64,000 bases of DNA from Ligustrum vulgare (GCA_963555705.1 OY743172.1:66794602-66858601); one strand, 5' to 3'; counted from the stretch's first letter, positions 22,034 through 34,533 are shown. Translations and numbers: made by a program. Notes: generated from the sequence alone by a model not told the origin.

Positions 22034-25000
22034 TGTAGCGCCCCGAGTTCCGTATACCCGATTCACTACGTCATTTTCTGTCTAAATTTTTCGAATAATA
22101 TTTTTGCGGAAGAAATAATTGAAATTCATTTTTGGCAACATTAAATAAACTGTAATGGCCGCTAAAATTGAAAACATTTATGAAACCATTTGAAATAGTA
22201 AATCGAACCATTAATATTGTAAAGAAATTGCCAATATCATAATTTCTCAAATAAATGAACTTCTCTAAATTATTCGATTGTTTGGAAAATACGGAAATCA
22301 TTAACGTCAAACTTTCAACCGTTCAACGATTATTGCCACCATCATTCATCGCTCGCCACCGTCTCCGAAACCTGCAAAACTGTTAAAAGTAGGGTGAGTA
22401 TTTCATGGGGGAAATACTCAGTAGACTCATCGCAAATTAATTTAATTTATAAGATGATTAAACACATAAATCCCGGCTCTTTATAAAACGGGCATTGATA
22501 GAGCTTCTTTATAAAACTGTTCTTGATAAAACTCATATTGTGCATTACAGCACGGGACATATTTTGCAAATCATATGCTCTTTGAAAACATCTCTTTGAA
22601 AACAGTTCTTTGAAAACCATATACTTATAAAACATTTTAATTATGCCAAGCATAATTTCTTTTGAAAGCATAACATAAGATAGGATTGAAATCCTCATAA
22701 ACATAAGAATTTTACCGAACTTAGGTGGTAAGAATTCTTATGTAGTAAAATCATAATAACAGTAAGTTTTCATCATAACATAGGATAAAATCGAAATCCT
22801 CATAAACATAAGAATTTTACCGAACTTAGGTGGTAAGAATTCTTATGTAGTAAGTATACCAAGCATAATTTTCTGAAATTCATAGGGATCAATTGCATCA
22901 TAACATAAGATAGGATCGAAATCCTCATAAACATATGCGACAGGAATTTTACCGAACTTAGGTGGTAAATCCTCATAAACATATGGAAAGATAGGAATTT
23001 TACCGAACTTCGTGGCAAATCCTCATAAACATAGGAGACACAAGAATGTTACCGAACTTAGGTGGCAAGAATTCTTATGTGTAGCGCTACTAAAACTCCG
23101 GTCCCCTTAACATATCATAACTTATCATATGGGACCCAAAACAATCTTGGTAGATTGATTTCATAGCAATGATCCAAAAAAACATTTTCGTGAAGCATAG
23201 GGTATACTTACTTTTCGTAAAAACATAAAGTATATTTTCTTTTCATAAAAACATACTTACTTTTCATAACAACATAAGGTATATTTACCTTTCATAAAAA
23301 CATACTTGTTTTTCTTAAAAATTGACTTTCACAAGTCACATGACATTCATATGAAATCATAATTTAAATCAATTAATAAGTGCGAGTCTACCTCAAATCC
23401 GACGAGTGCAAAGTTGAGCGGGAATGACTTCAATTTCTTTAAATTCTCCGTACGCTTCGTCTTAGCCAATAAGTCACTTTAGTATATCGAATATATAGTT
23501 CAAAATGATAAATTATAATTTGAGGACTAAAATTGATGTTTTGAAAGTTGAGGGACTAAAATGAATACTTTTGAAAGTTCAGGGACTAAAATAGATATTT
23601 TGAAAGTTAAGGGACTAAAATGAATACTTTTAAAACTTGGGCTTAAAAGTAAATCAGCAGGTACTGAAATAAAAGAGTTTAAAGTTAAAGGGCTGAAATA
23701 AATCATTTTAAAGCTTTGAGGCTGAAATGGATGAGTTTAAAACAGTAGGGACTGAATTAAAACAATTTAAAACATCAGGGACTGATTTGCAAATTCTGGA
23801 AGTTATTAAATAAATCAGATTTTTACCTTCTCTCTCTCACAATTCGTTCAACTCTCTCTCACTTCACTCTGTAACGAACGAAAAAAGGCGACCGGTGAGA
23901 TGGAGGAATCCGACGCTACAGCCGGTGGAACACCGCCTCGAGGTGGCGGCGAGAGGCAACCAAGTAGGACGGTTCAGATTTTAGAGCTTAGTTACGGGAT
24001 TTGGTGCGAGACCGAGGCTGAAATTTGGGGATTGATCTAGGTTGAAAACGAAATTAGAGTTCGAAGGTCTTCCGGCGACTATCCGTTTAGATGACCGGTG
24101 ATGAAGGTAGGTACTAGTTTTGTTCTGAGTTTGGTTTTTGGTTTGAGATTCAAGCTGGGCTGAGGGAGGTGGCGGTGGATCTTGGTTTGGATGTGATTGA
24201 TGATGATTCCGGCTTCTTCTATTTCTGGGTTTTAATTTGTGGCGTAACTTGCGACTGACTGTTGTGCGGTGGTGATGAATGGTGGTGCCGGCGATTTGTG
24301 ATTGGGGAATGGTTGGTGCAAACGGGGTTTGCAGTGGATGTATCCGATTGGTAGTGAATTTCTGACCGTGTGTGATGGTAGTGGAAGCAGAGTGGTGTAG
24401 TATCTGGTGGTGAAGATGGTGAATATGGTTGATGGCTTGATGAATTGGTTAACTGGTGGTTTGATCTGAAATGTAAATTGCTGGAAATGGAATTGGAAAA
24501 TGGATGGAGTTGAAATTGATTGGTAGGGATAATGTGTTGAGATTGATTTGGTTATGGCAGTGGTGAATTTGGAGAGACAGGGCGTGGAGCTATTGCTGTA
24601 GATTGGTGCCAATGTGATGATGGTGCAGTTTGGGGTTCTGTGGTGGTGCTGAGATAGTGGAGATGGTGGTTGGTGATGCTGGTTGTTTGATGGAAATGGA
24701 AGTGAAGGTTGTGCAGTGATTGTTTTCTGATGGTGATGAAGATGATGATAGAGTTTGATGGGAATAAGTGTTGGTTTTGTGCTGTGGAGAAGATGATGAA
24801 GAAATGCTGTAGGAATTGGTTGCAGCTTTCATCATGTATAATGGAGTGGTGTCATGTATAATGGAGTGGTGGTGAAATAGATGATAATGGAGAATATAAT
24901 CATTATGTTCTTGCAACATAATGAATACATACGGGTGGTGGAGTTAGTGGGGAATAAAATCATTGAATGGAATAATTATAATTTGGTTTAATATGATATG

Positions 25001-25331
25001 GTTTTGGTGTAAAGAGAAAAGAAAGGAGGAGAAAACATGGGGGATGAAATCAACTAAAAATTTAACTATCTTTGATCAAGAAACGTTTTTAAAACAGATA
25101 TATTTTTGACTGAAAAATACATTTTGAAAATAATACTTTGAATAAATAATTAAATAACATAATTTTAGAAATTCGGATTTTAATTTAAAATCGAACAAAT
25201 TCGATATTTCTTGACTTGGCTAGACGAATCCGTCGCGGCATTAATTTCAAAATAATAAATGAAATAGTAGCGACACAATTTTCTAAATATTAAAATAATT
25301 ATTTATTGGATAAAAATTCTGGATCGCTATA
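22034..25331 (-). repeat. Right (5') LTR of the cargo-carrying retrotransposon
   Basis: Same 3298-base sequence as 15454-18751 with one difference found (25309). Same internal arrays at +6580. It supplies the element's leftward promoter. TSD TCAGC follows at 25332-25336. Confidence 0.9.
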
Positions 25332-26466
25332 TCAGCTCTCGGATTATGGAAATAACTCATGTAATCATGAATAAGTGGCCAGTTCATTAACGCATTAAAC
25401 ATAATAATAAATCAATACATGCAACGAATCATTAAAATAATGGAATATTGGAAACTAAAATAATAAAGCTAGGTTACATTGTTCATCCCAACATGGAATT
25501 TAGTTACACATCATTAATAAAGAACAAAAACAATAAAAATAAACGTTCATTGAAGACAATATAAATGAAGGAACGCTTGTACCAAGTATTAATTCTTCAA
25601 TTATCTTCAATTCACATCCTTTTGCGATGCTTGAATCCCCAAGAATTTGATGTTGAATTCTCTATTTTGGCTTGTTCTTTGGAGAGGCAAAGGTCTGATT
25701 TTCGTGCAAGACATGTTTCTTATATAGTTGGTGAAGAGACCTAGTTGAAGAAGGAAAGAAATTGTCAAACCCGCACGCGAGTCTTTTTTGGTCTCTGCAC
25801 AACGTGTAGTGTTTCGATCATATCTTTCTCTTCCCCTATTCGATTAAGGTGATTCAAAGTGCGTTATAAATATAACTTAAGGGGATAAAGTTCTTCCTGA
25901 AATATGATTTTCTCAATTCGAACGTTTACTGCCCCAAAATTAGGTCTCAAAGTCGTGTGGTTGAAATCAATTTTATGGTAATATTCTTATCATATTCCAT
26001 TCCTTTTTTACTTCTACTTGCATTCATTTGACTCCTAAAAATCCTCAAAGTATCTTCTTGTGATCCAAATCAATCATTGGATATTTGCAAGTTGGTCCTT
26101 CGTGTTTAATTTGTTCTTCAGTCTTTCAACTTCCAATTGCAACAATATAGTCTCATACTTTCAAATCTTCTCGATTTGGTCATTTCAATTCTCAACTCCT
26201 TTAATTGGGTCCTCCAACTCTTAATTTCTTCATTTTGGCACCTTGTATGATTCCCGGTTGATGTCATAACTCTTCAATTGCTCAATTTAGCTCCAATTAG
26301 CATTCAATTGTGCATTTTTCTCATCAATTGCTTCATTCTTCATCTTTTTGGGATATTTTCTGAAAAGTAAATAAATAGACACAAATTAAATAGTAAATAC
26401 TCTAAAAGGAAAACAATATATTCTAATTTAGACATACAAATAAGTCTATAAAATACACTTTTCATT

Positions 26467-28555
26467 TTGCGTGCATTCATTGAAATATTTGTGGTATTTT
26501 ACTTTGATGATATTTTGATCTATAGCAAGAATTTGAAAGAGCATGCTGAACACTTGGGATGTGTGCTTTTAGTTTTAAAAATAGAAAAATTGTATGTCAA
26601 TCTCAAAATGTGTAATTTTTGCATGGAAAGTGTTATTTTTCTTGGTTTTGTTGTTAGTACAAAGGGAATTGAGGTTGATGATGAGAAAATCAAGGCCATT
26701 AAGGAATGGCCAACTCCAAAAAGTGTCACCGAGGTAAGAAGCTTCCATGGGATAGCTAGTTTTTATCCCCGTTTGGTAAAGAATTTTAGTACATTAGCTT
26801 CACCACTTACCGAGGTTGTTAAAAAGAATGTGGGTTTCAATCGGGGGGAGGCACAAGAAAGGGCTTCTAATGAAATAAAGGAGAGATTGTGCATCGCATC
26901 GGTTTTATCATTGCCTAACTTTGACAAAACTTTCAAGATTGAATGTGATGCTTCAGGGATAGGTATTGGAGCAGGGCTAATGCAAGAGAAGAAGCCTATT
27001 GCTTACTTCAGCGAAAAGCTCAATGGGACTTCCTTGAACTACCCAACATATGACAAGGAACTCTATGCATTGGTAAGGGCGTTTGACACTTGGCACCACT
27101 ATTTGTGGCCAAGAGAGTTCGTCATTCACACCGACCCACGAATCATTAAAACACTTGAAGGGGCAAGAAAAATTGAGCAAGAGGCATGCTAAGTGGGTGG
27201 AGTATGTGGAGAGATTTCCCTATGTCATCAAATACAAGCAAGGTAAGGAGAACGTTTTAGCTGACACCCTATCTAGGAGGTATGCTCTTATCACTACTTT
27301 GGGTGCAAAATTTTTGGGTTTTGAACCTGTTAAAGATTTATATGTGAATGATGTAAATTTTTCAACTATATTTATGTTTTGTGAAAAAGTTGCATGTGAT
27401 AAGTATTATAGGCATGATGGATTTTTGTTTTGTGAAAATAAACTTTGCATGCCTAATTGCTCATTGAGAGAGTTGTTGGCGAGAAAGGATTTATGGGTCA
27501 CTTTGGGGTAAAAAAAACTTTGAAAATTTTACAAGAACATTTCTTTTGGCCTAAAATGAGGAGGGATGTAGAAAGAATTTGTTCTATGTGTATCACTTGT
27601 AAGAAAGCCAAGTCCAAAGTAGCACCTCATGGATTGTACATGCCCCTACCGGTTTCTAGCGAACATTGGACCGAGATTTCTATGGATTTTATTTTGGGCT
27701 TACCTAGGTAAAAAAAAAAAGGGAATGATTCCATTTTTGTGGTCGTTGATATATTTAGTAAAATGGCACATTTCCTTACTTGTCATAAAACTGATGATGC
27801 CACTCACATAGTTGACCTATTCTATAAGTAGATAGTGAGACTTCAGGGAGTCCCTAGGTAGGAGCATTGTGTCGGACAGAGATGTCAAATTTCTTAGCCA
27901 CTTTTGGAAGGTTTTGTGGGGAAAATCGAGGACTAAACTCTTATTTTCAACAACTTGTCACCCCCAAACTGATGGCCAAACCGAGGTGGTTGATATAACA
28001 TTAACACAACTCATTCGCACTATCCTTAAAAGCAATCTAAAGAATTGGGAAGAGTGCCTACCTTTTGTTGAATTTGATTATAATAGAACTGTTCATTCTA
28101 CTACTTCTTTTTCTCTGTTTCGGATTGTTTACGGCTTTAACCCACTAACTCCTTTAAATTTGATTCCTTTGCCTATTGATGAAAAAGGTAGTTTAGATGG
28201 GAAGAGAAAGACGGAGTTGGTCAAATCTCTCCACGAGAAGATCGAACTCCAAATCGAGAAGAAGAACGAATAATATGCTTCCAGTGCCAACAAAGGTAGA
28301 AAACGGGTGTCATTCGAACCAGTTGATTGGGTGTGGCTACATTTGAGAAAAGAAAGGTTCCCAAATCAAAGAAATTCTAAATTACAACAACGTGGTGATG
28401 GCCCCTTTCAAATCATTGAGAAAATTAACGACAATGCCTACAAGCTTGACCTCCCAGGTGAGTACAATGTATCGGCTTCCTTTAATGTCTCTGATTTATC
28501 TCCTTTTGATGCAAGTGATGATTCGAGGTCGAATCATTTTCAAGAGGGAGGGGAT
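26467..28555 (+). pseudogene. Reverse transcriptase (C-terminal part), RNase H and integrase of element C, broken
   Basis: It resumes the split RT with [13 protein letters not shown] (YFDD catalytic box), then [14 protein letters not shown]. RNase H follows ([37 protein letters not shown]). After a frameshift near 27180 it reads [16 protein letters not shown], then after another near 27460 the integrase zinc region (GHFGVKKT ... [12 protein letters not shown]). The core has [15 protein letters not shown] and HPQTDGQTEVV (D, D, E residues), with stops near 27710, 27830 and 28271. The tail GEYNVSASFNVSDLSPF precedes the right LTR. Not functional. Confidence 0.88.
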
Positions 28556-29616
28556 GATGATAATCAAGGGAGTCAACCAAGTCAAAGTCAAAGTCAAACC
28601 TCGATAAGAATACCGTCTGGGCTCCTGACGAGATCCAAAGCCAAAGAGGTCCAAGATTCGATGGCGGGGCTCATTTAAAAGTTCTTAAATCAAGTCCACG
28701 AGGAAGAGAGCAAGACCAAAGTCAATTGCCTAATTTTGGAGCTTCAAGAACTTTTGATCGACTGAAAGTCACCTTGGTCGACCTAAACTCTGCAGGAATT
28801 TTAGAGGTAGCCTCAGTCGGGTTCGGCTGATCAATATTCGACCGAAACTGTTATTTCGATCTACCATTTGATCGACTGAAAGTGGTTCGGTCGATCGTCA
28901 ACCAAGTCAAAGTCAAAGTCAAACCTTGATAAGAATACCGGTGGGGCCTCTGACGAGATCCAAATCCAAAGAGGTCCAAGAGTCGATGGCGGGACTCATT
29001 TACAAGCTCCTAAATCAAGTCCACGAGGAAGAGAGCAAGACTGAAGTCAATTGCCTAATTTTGGAGCTTCAGGCACTTTCGGTCGATTGAAAGTGATATT
29101 GGTCGACCAAAATTCTGCAGTAATTTAAGGGCAGCCTCAGTCGGGTTCGGCTAATAAATGTTCGACCAAAACTGTTATTTCGGTCGACCATTTGATCGAC
29201 CGAAAGTCCCCGAATTTAAATTTCGGGGTTTTCTTGCAATTTCTCAAACTTCCTTTCTTCCTTATTATTTTTTACTATAAATATCATTCTCTCTCAAACC
29301 ATAACACTTAGCTTGGTATTTAAGGACTCTTAAGAGCATTTGGGAGAGGTAAATCATTTTCTTATCTTGTAACTATTCTTGGAATTTCTTCAACTTATAT
29401 TTGAGAATTTTGTTCTTGTGTATTTTTTGTTGTTTATTCCACTTCATCTTGAAATCTGTTTCATTCTCTCCATTGGGTTGGAGTTTTCTCCTTAGAATTT
29501 TGGTTAGGATAAACTTGGGTCAAGATTCATCAATTTCTACCATTTTTATCTGTCTTGGGTTTGATACAAAATTGTTGTGGAAATTTTTGGTTCAAACACT
29601 AAAGGGGTTCACATCA
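28555..29616 (+). repeat. Right LTR of element C with internal tandem duplication
   Basis: Starts TGATGATAATCAAGGG and ends GTTCACATCA. Compared with the left LTR (729 bases) it is 1062 bases long, because a block of about 330 bases that starts GTCAACCAAGTCAAAGTC occurs twice (about 28571 and 28898). Rich in GGTCGACC-type motifs. Confidence 0.75.
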
Positions 29617-29667
29617 CACCATCTAATCTCTTTTTACTTGTTAGCAACGCCATTATCGCAAACAATT

Positions 29668-29685
29668 TGGCACGTCTAGTGGGAC
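29668..29685 (+). promoter_or_regulatory. Primer-site-like sequence of a second Gypsy element
   Basis: TGGCACGTCTAGTGGGAC lies 28 bases before an ATG that opens a gag-like reading. TGGCACGCC(C/T)xGTGGGAC sequences are typical primer sites of Tat-type plant Gypsy elements. The matching 5' LTR was probably cut by element C and is not recognisable. Confidence 0.5.
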
Positions 29686-29713
29686 ACTTGGTTCAAGAAA
29701 GGTTTGAAGCATC

Positions 29714-31420
29714 ATGCCTTATAAGAATTCTGATAAGGAACCGGTAACACAGCGATATGTGTCTTCTGTGATTGAGCAATTTGAGGGTCAACAAAGTACC
29801 CCAAAGATAGAAGGATCTCATAGTTGTTATGAACCAACGACAGAGTTAAGCCCACGTACCATACGTACATTGTTGGGAGAACTCACTAAAGACATTGTTG
29901 AGCAGGTAAATTTGCAAAACATTCATACTGTTGAAAAACTTGGTCAAATTGAAAATATGCATTATGACAACATGGCTAAACAACTAGGTTCATTAAATGA
30001 ACTCATTAACAAGTTAGTAGGACAAATCTGTCAACCAAATCTCTTGGGGGGTAATTATTCCCAGACTAGGAGTCTAATAGGCACTGGTTCGCCAATTTCA
30101 ATCACAAACAATAGTTCACCAACCATAAACATGAGCTAAGGTTTATAAACCCCATATATTGAACCATTCAACATAGGGGGTTTTAGACTCTCTAATGCAA
30201 GAGATGTTGGAATGTCTAATATGGGGGTTATCCCTAACATTAGGGAAAATGATCAAAACATAGGACCAAATGCTACATGTATTAATGAAGGGATAAATCC
30301 AGCTTTTAATTGTAATAACGAGCCAAATAATGGTCCATTCATGACTAATGTAGGAGAAAATCATATTAGTCCTCAAGTAGTGCCTTATGTACCACAACCA
30401 ATAGGAGTTCCTTTTGATCCTAATGCCATTTTAAGGAGCAAATAGCAGAAATATTGCAAGATCAATGTGCTTTTGGCATTTGGCTAGTAATTTGGACAAC
30501 ATATAAAAAACCTCATCTAGAATGGGTAAATCAAACATATCCTTCGCCTAGAGGGTATCGGGTGACCAAATATTTTTTGTTTACCGATTTAGAGAAGTAT
30601 CTACTTTTAGAGCATATAGGCCGTTTCACCTTGTAGTGTGGAGAAGTTAATGATTATCGTGAAATGAGATTGTTTCCAAACTCACTAACTGGGGTGTCCA
30701 TCTCATGGTTGGAACAGTTGTTCCATGCTTAGTTTTATAAAACTAAATCAGAAGTCGTATTGGTAGATTTGGAGAATTTGCGTCAATTGCCTAATGAATC
30801 GGATGAGTATTTTCTTCAAAGATTTAAAAGGGCCAGGAGCAAATATTTTGTTCCGTTTCCTGAAAAATAACTTGTCAAAAACACCTAAACAATTTTAATT
30901 TTGAATTAAAAAAGAAGTTCCAAGACACAAAAATTTCTGATCTCTTTCAACTTAGCGCGAATGTCATTAGATATGAGGATTATTAAGGGAAAATGAACAA
31001 ATTAAGAATGATAGTAAATGGACTTATTCTAGAGACTCTAACTTTGACATCTATGCCATTGACACTAGTCAGGATGATGCTGAAGTATGTCTGACTGAGC
31101 TGGTTAAAGGAGACACTTATGTATGTCCCATATTGACTAAGTTAGAAATATCAAATAAGGATGAACTAGCAAAAGAAGAAAACAAAAAAGTAGAACATTT
31201 TCATTTGATGTAACAAACGTTGATGCATTTCTTGATCAGTTATATGAGGAAATTAAAAGCAAATAAAACTGTGTGATAAGCATAAAATACCAAACTCTGA
31301 GAAAATTAAAGGCAAGAAATATTGTAAGTGACATAATGCATGGTATTATATGACTCATAATTGCTTGGTTTATCATAATATCTTTCAGGACGCCATTGAG
31401 TCAGCGAAAATTACCTTTGA
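29714..31420 (+). pseudogene. Gypsy gag remnant (Tat-like), broken
   Basis: ATG 29714 opens 141 aa rich in Asn/Gln with a helical stretch (QNIHTVEKLGQIENMHYDNM). After stops at 30139 and 30443 the reading continues with the gag-like block YPSPRGYRVTKYFLFTDLEK, SLTGVSISWLEQLFHA and ESDEYFLQRFKRARSKYF. It ends near 31310-31420 with KYCKWHNAWYYMTHNCL, a Cys/His motif found C-terminally in such gag-pro proteins. Many stops; nothing beyond 31422 continues it. Confidence 0.65.
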
Positions 31421-31422
31421 GG

Positions 31423-33203
31423 TGTAACACCCTGAAAATTACATGCTTTAGTTTTTAGAGTTAACATATTTTCTTCCTACATTATGATAGCCATTTAATC
31501 TTAAACGGTGAAATTATAGGAAAGACGAGTAAAATTCCCATAAACTACGAAAATAGAAATTAATTATGACGTTTAATTTAGTTATGATTGAGGTTCGAAC
31601 TCAATTAGACTAAATTTCATAATTGGGGAGTAAGCTGGAAATTTAGAAGTCTTTTGAAATCGCAGTTTTGCCATTATTATGGACGTGACTTTGAGACCAT
31701 TTTTGTGTGACTTCTGGTAATCTCTAGCCAATGCATGTTACACCATCTTATAGTTCATGATGAGATCCAAGTCTTGATATCAAATTTGATCATATTTAAG
31801 ATCGGGAAGTGCCTTAAATATCGGGCTAAAGTTGCATATGAGACATGGTCAGAATGTTGAGAATTTTTCTTAGTATAGAACCCCAGTCGAGCAGCCATTT
31901 TTGAATGAGTGCGACTGGTTGTAGAGTTGTCCATTTTCATTGCATGTTATTCTTTATGAGCCTATAACATGAACTTTGTAATGGTATAAAGAACAACACA
32001 GTCAGACTCCGTTTAGACCCTCAAACATCGGCCCAAAGTCGGCTACTTGAAATATGAAATATGCATTATTTTTTAATATTATAACGAAATGCATGCTTCT
32101 TGTCACACATGCCATTTTAAATGAATGTTTAATGTTTAGGTATTGTTTGGCCATGTTTTAAGTTTAAAATACTACTTTGATATAATATTCGTTCAAATAA
32201 TTGTTAGACTAATGTTTTAAAGTACAAAAAAGTGGATTTTTAAGTGTATAAGTTACCAAACATGTCTTAAATTTTATATTATTTATATTTATATGCATAT
32301 GCACCATTTCATCTCCCTCACCCCTTCACTCCTTCACATACGAAAATAAGAGAAATCAAGAGCAAAAATCTGAAAAACTTCATTCTTTTTAATCAAAAGT
32401 AAATATTACTTGCAATTTCAAAATCTTTTTGAAGTTCTTCATTCTCTTCCAATTTTATGAAGATTAGAGCGGTGTGATCTTGTTTAAAAATGAGATGTTC
32501 ACTACTATATTCACAAAAATGCAAAAGAAAGAAGATGTTTCAATTTTGAAGTTTAAAACTACGATTCTGCTCAGATCGAAAGTTACTAGTAATGTTGAAT
32601 CTGTTGAAATAGAACTTGAGTCTCAGGAAATTGAAGTTTCTGGTAACGTCCGATGGTATTGATTTTGAGAATCCAACAATTTTTTGAAACTTTTTTAATA
32701 GATTCTTCTTAAACTCAAAAGCTAATTCATGAATGTTAGTTTTTCCCAGATTTTTGTCTTGTTTGACCTTTAAAAACCATAAATTTCAGGTTCTAAAATC
32801 GAAGGCCAACTTCCTCAAAATATTGAGTAAAGTAAATGTGTTTTGTTGATTATTTTCAGAATGATTAGTAATGCTAAATGCTGAAATTTAGTTTTCGTAT
32901 ATTGGTTAATAATTTTCAAAAGTTCAACTTGATTATAAGATGTAAATTATTGATCTAAAGTTATGATATCACCAAATCGATATCTACAAAAAATAAAAAT
33001 AAATAAATCAGTTACTGTTTTTTGTTCTAATGATCTTAAAATTTCAGCTTTTATGTTGAATATATTAGTATATTAATCTAATTTTGATTAATTATGTTGG
33101 TTTCATAAAGAAATGGAATTTTGAGACATTTAATTTTGATATTTCTTGATTTAACCATGCTTATGAAGCTGCATGTATAGAAAAATTCAGATTTTGAAGG
33201 TGA
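31423..33203 (+). repeat. LTR-like sequence starting TGTAACACCC
   Basis: TGTAACACCCTGAAAATT is a typical plant Gypsy (Tekay/Del-like) LTR start, and it cuts into the gag remnant upstream. The sequence continues, after removal of element B and a solo LTR, into 41266-42462 and probably 44580-46000. I could not find its end or target duplication. It includes a long tandem repeat (see 41266-41950). No coding sequence. Confidence 0.45.
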
Positions 33204-33208
33204 ATATT

Positions 33209-34508
33209 TGATAAGTGTATATTATACACTTATTTCTATCCTAAAAGTAGGATTTTATTTGTTTGTTTAAGAATATTTGCTATTTATGCAGTTATTATTT
33301 GTTTATATTTCAGGAACAATCCCCAAGTCAAGGAAATACAAGAATTGAAGTAAATACATGAAAATTGGATGATTTTTTAAGCTAAATTATTGACATGAAG
33401 TTGATGAGGCCAATTAAGGATTATTGGAGCCAAATTGGAAGAAGTCACAACTTCAAGGATTAAATTGAATAAATCACAAAGGGAAGGACCAACTTACCTT
33501 ATTTGGAAGAATTGAGGCTTTAGAATGCAAATTCAAACATAATTGGGCTTTATCTAATTGAATTGGCATGGACTCTTACTAGACACATTGGATTCGGCAA
33601 CAACAAAATCATAATAAAAAAATAAACATAATTGGGCCTATTTGGACTAGGGAAGTGACGACTGGAATTACAAAGCAAAAGTAGGAACAACAAATTAGAA
33701 CAGAAGAAAAGAGCCGCAGACAGAGGATTGAACAGAAACGAGGCACAATTCCAGATTTTCACTCGACGTCATTTATGCAAATTAATCAATTATTCGAACC
33801 GGGTGATGTATATCAATTATGTTTTTATTATTAATCAATCATGTTTTTAGGCTAGATTAATTGTTAGGATTGTGATGATACTTTGTTTATCGAATTTCAT
33901 GTTTTGATTTAGTATTTAATTAAAGCTTTTTATGGGTTTGAACTATTAATTGATACTTATTTTCATCTATAATTTTGGACGCATGATTGCATGATGTTTG
34001 TGATAATTTTTTATGTTCAAAAGAGTAGGAAATCATTGAACTTGAGTTAATTGCCACAAGATTCGATAGGTGATAGAAATATACCCCCATACTTTGTGTA
34101 ATCCCAAAAAGTGTTCATAAATCGATAATGTTTTTCTATAGGTTTGGATTTTTCATAGAAATATAGTCAAATTTCTCATAGAAAAATGTTTTAATTCACC
34201 ATTCGAAAGAGGGTTTTAAAAATATAAGGAACATGGATTTTCAATTTCCCATAAATTGTCGTTAAATGTTTAATTCAAGACATGGATGATGGAACAAAGT
34301 GGATTCACAATTCTAACATCTTTAATTCATTTTTTCTTAAAAAAAAAAAAAAAAAAAAATTGCCTTTTAGTTTAATCTTTAGTTTATTCTAGTTCCGGTT
34401 AAGGAATTGTAATCTAAAATACAATTTGCACAATCCTTGTGGGAACGATACACGGACTCACATCCATTATATTACTTGCGCGACCCGTGCATGTGCAGTC
34501 AGTGAAAA
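33209..34508 (+). repeat. Left LTR of element B
   Basis: Begins TGATAAGTGTATATTATAC and ends GCAGTCAGTGAAAA. 1300 bases. It aligns with the right LTR once the nested solo LTR is removed; the ends of the right copy are TGATAAGTG...GTCAGCGAACA. Confidence 0.8.
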
Positions 34509-34514
34509 AGTTTT

Positions 34515-34533
34515 TGATACCGTTGTCGGGGAT
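34515..34533 (+). promoter_or_regulatory. Primer binding site of element B (tRNA-Asp type, mutated)
   Basis: TGATACCGTTGTCGGGGAT resembles the TGGCGCCGTTGCCGGGGAT complement of tRNA-Asp with three changes. It lies six bases inside the left LTR. The better-preserved equivalent in element A is at 56862. Confidence 0.65.

Larger units (their letters stand above)
15454..25331 (-). mobile_element. Young non-autonomous large-LTR retrotransposon (LARD-like, chromovirus-derived) carrying two cargo genes
   Basis: The two LTRs of 3298 bases (15454-18751, 22034-25331) are aligned at an exact offset of 6580; I found one mismatch (C at 18729, G at 25309). A perfect 5-bp duplication TCAGC lies at 15449-15453 and 25332-25336. 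A minus-strand primer site TGGTATCAGAGC is at 22019-22030. The opposite internal end has, on the minus strand, the chromovirus-style TTTCGAGGACGAAA followed by the purine tract AAGGAGGTAAGAT. The element is therefore transcribed leftward. The internal region (18752-22033) has no gag, protease, RT or integrase. It holds two plus-strand ORFs: a virus-type cysteine-rich protein and a LOG homologue. It must be mobilised in trans. Confidence 0.9.
14920..26464 (-). mobile_element. Solo LTR (Athila-like, minus strand) inserted in the RT of element C, itself split by a younger retrotransposon
   Basis: Read on the minus strand it begins TGAAAAGTGTATTTTATAG at 26464 and ends at 14920 with ...GTGAACA. 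It is homologous over its length to the solo LTR at 48439-49962. Flanks TTTGG (14915-14919) and TTTTG (26465-26469) differ by one base and are the likely target duplication. Removing it restores the RT reading. Its own parts are 14920-15453 and 25337-26464, about 1.66 kb in all. Confidence 0.8.
11053..29616 (+). mobile_element. Degraded Ty3/Gypsy chromovirus-like retrotransposon (element C), interrupted by nested insertions
   Basis: The left LTR starts at 11053 and the right LTR at 28555; both start TGATGA. The initiator-Met-type primer site TGGTATCAGAGC follows the left LTR, and a purine tract (AAGAGGGAGGGGA) precedes the right. Between them lie broken gag, protease, reverse transcriptase, RNase H and integrase in Gypsy order. 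The pol tail GPLTRSKTKEVQ runs into the LTR, as in CRM-type chromoviruses; no chromodomain was seen. Presumed target repeats are poor (CATCG versus CACCA). The RT is split at 14919/26465 by a nested minus-strand LTR. Old and dead: several stops and frameshifts. Confidence 0.85.
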
